The position numbers and the translations under genes are program-made. From contig JAJRQS010000412.1 in assembly GCA_024280135.1 (NCBI GenBank), forward strand, positions 1-5,020: a DNA stretch of 5,020 nt, given 5' to 3'. Below are positions 3,992-5,020 of this stretch, one piece after another. Position 1 is the stretch's first letter. Every line of letters begins with the position of its first letter. The notes under the pieces are model-generated. The model was not told the DNA's origin. It made no database searches and was given only the letters and a program-made list of their open reading frames with translations. This DNA is from Bacteroidota bacterium (GTDB lineage Bacteria > Bacteroidota > Bacteroidia > Chitinophagales > Saprospiraceae).

Positions 3992-5020
3992 AAAAACCCC
4001 AACAAAAAGCAGCCAGGCGACTAAGATGAAAAAAGCGGAAGCCAAAAGCGGATAACTGCTATTGCCATTAAAAGCACTTAAAAAACCACCGAGAATAGGT
4101 GGGAAGAAATTGCCTAAAGACAACATGGACTGGTTGATACCCAATATTTCTCCTTGAAAATCTTTACCCGCTTGTACAGATACTGTACTCGTCATATTGG
4201 GAGAGGTCATACCATGAAAAATAGCAATGAGCGGATTGATGAAGTAAAAGAAAATAGGATTGGTTGGAATCAGTAATGTGGCAAGAACGACACTTACGCC
4301 CAGCATAGAAATGGGGATGACTCTTTTGGGGGTGATCTTGCCTGACATTCGGCGTACGATTAACCCTTGTGTGATGATGAGCCAAACACCGACCCAGCCA
4401 TATAATCGGCCTATCTGAGCAGGACTATAATCAAATTTTTGGATTAAATATACAGAGAAAAATTGTGTGTAAAAGGCAAAGCCCATGGAATATAATAATA
4501 CAATCGTGAAAATAGTACGGAGTTTAGGCTGCCTAAAACTTGTTGCAATATTTTTAAAACCTGTAAAAAAATTAATGGCTGTCTGGCGTTTTTCCCGCAA
4601 GGTCTCTTTGAAGTTGAAATGCAGCAGGATGATGTTTAATGCCGTTAATATGGCTGTGAAAAAGAATGGAGTGGACATCGTAAACCAACTGATTTGCTCA
4701 CTGTCCGCGAGCATTCCACCTAATGCAGGACCAATGACAAAACCCAATCCAAACGCCATTCCGACTAGTCCGAAATTCTTTACTCTTGTCTGTTCATTAC
4801 TTACATCTGCAAGTGCAGACATCACGATGGAGATGTTGCCTCCTGTAAAACCAGGGAGCATTCTTGCTAGAAAAATAAATACTAAGTGTTGGCTGGCAAT
4901 AGCTTGCGCAAATACTAAATACCCAATTAAGGTACCCACAAGGGAAATCAGAATCATCGGCTTTCGCCCAAAACGATCTGACAAGGCACCTAATACGGGT
5001 GCACCAAAAAATTGCATAAA
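3977..5020 (-). CDS. MFS efflux transporter, DHA1/TetA-like, N-terminus missing
   Basis: The reverse strand is open from the window edge to a TGA at 3979-3977, giving about 347 codons. The methionine at 5017 is not the true start: the frame continues upstream and transmembrane helix 1 is absent. Numbering from that methionine, the loop 2-3 signature GALSDRFGRKP (10-20) is intact. The antiporter motif in helix 5 reads GLGFVIGPALGG (90-101). Helix 4 carries ARMLPGFTGGNIS, also typical of the TetA/multidrug branch. About eleven hydrophobic helices are visible, with a polar central loop at about 136-165, consistent with a 12-helix inner-membrane proton antiporter. Substrate is unknown; tetracycline-like efflux is only a family resemblance. 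The gene is convergent with rnz, 65 nt between stops, and shares its terminator region. Its promoter lies outside the window. Confidence 0.92.
   Translation of the reverse strand, partial: FMQFFGAPVLGALSDRFGRKPMILISLVGTLIGYLVFAQAIASQHLVFIFLARMLPGFTGGNISIVMSALADVSNEQTRVKNFGLVGMAFGLGFVIGPALGGMLADSEQISWFTMSTPFFFTAILTALNIILLHFNFKETLREKRQTAINFFTGFKNIATSFRQPKLRTIFTIVLLYSMGFAFYTQFFSVYLIQKFDYSPAQIGRLYGWVGVWLIITQGLIVRRMSGKITPKRVIPISMLGVSVVLATLLIPTNPIFFYFINPLIAIFHGMTSPNMTSTVSVQAGKDFQGEILGINQSMLSLGNFFPPILGGFLSAFNGNSSYPLLASAFFILVAWLLFVGVFNRKG

Noticed and set aside
4975..5017. Methionine at 5017 as the true start of the MFS transporter
   Set aside because: The frame is open to the window edge and helix 1 of the 12-helix fold is missing, so the start lies beyond the window.

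Overview
The window reads as ordinary chromosomal DNA of a Bacteroidota bacterium, probably from a free-living Cytophagia, Saprospiria or Sphingobacteriia-type lineage, though the sequence cannot fix the order. Four things point there. The DNA is moderately AT-rich. Start codons lack Shine-Dalgarno sequences. Several gene starts follow the Bacteroidota promoter -7 element TAnnTTTG. The gene content fits: a short single-pass PASTA protein without a kinase domain, a SPOR protein, and a STAS protein directly upstream of ribonuclease Z.

Layout, left to right. Positions 1-498 (minus) hold the N-terminal half of an ATP-grasp enzyme that runs off the left edge. A divergent intergenic region (499-695) carries a perfect 7-bp palindrome and candidate promoters facing both ways. 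A three-repeat PASTA protein (696-1529, plus) and a membrane-anchored SPOR protein (1686-2330, plus) follow; both are predicted to face the periplasm and contact peptidoglycan. A 294-bp gap (2331-2624) holds two hairpins, a second copy of an intergenic repeat, tandem promoter elements and an attenuator-like leader hairpin. Next comes a tight two-gene operon: a STAS anti-sigma-factor-antagonist-type protein (2625-2993) and ribonuclease Z (rnz, 3003-3911), with 9 nt between them. A terminator hairpin (3939-3991) ends it and overlaps the stop codon of a convergent drug-efflux-type MFS transporter (3977-5020, minus), whose N-terminus lies beyond the right edge.

How the genes work together: PASTA and SPOR form a plausible cell-envelope pair but look separately transcribed. 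STAS-rnz is clearly an operon, joining a partner-switch-type regulator to tRNA 3' end maturation. The ATP-grasp and MFS genes have no evident functional tie to their neighbours.

I see no obvious mobile element, CRISPR array, RNA gene or defence system. The least explained feature is a non-coding repeat present twice in direct orientation (1555-1613 and 2408-2482), bracketing the SPOR gene and differing by a short internal segment.
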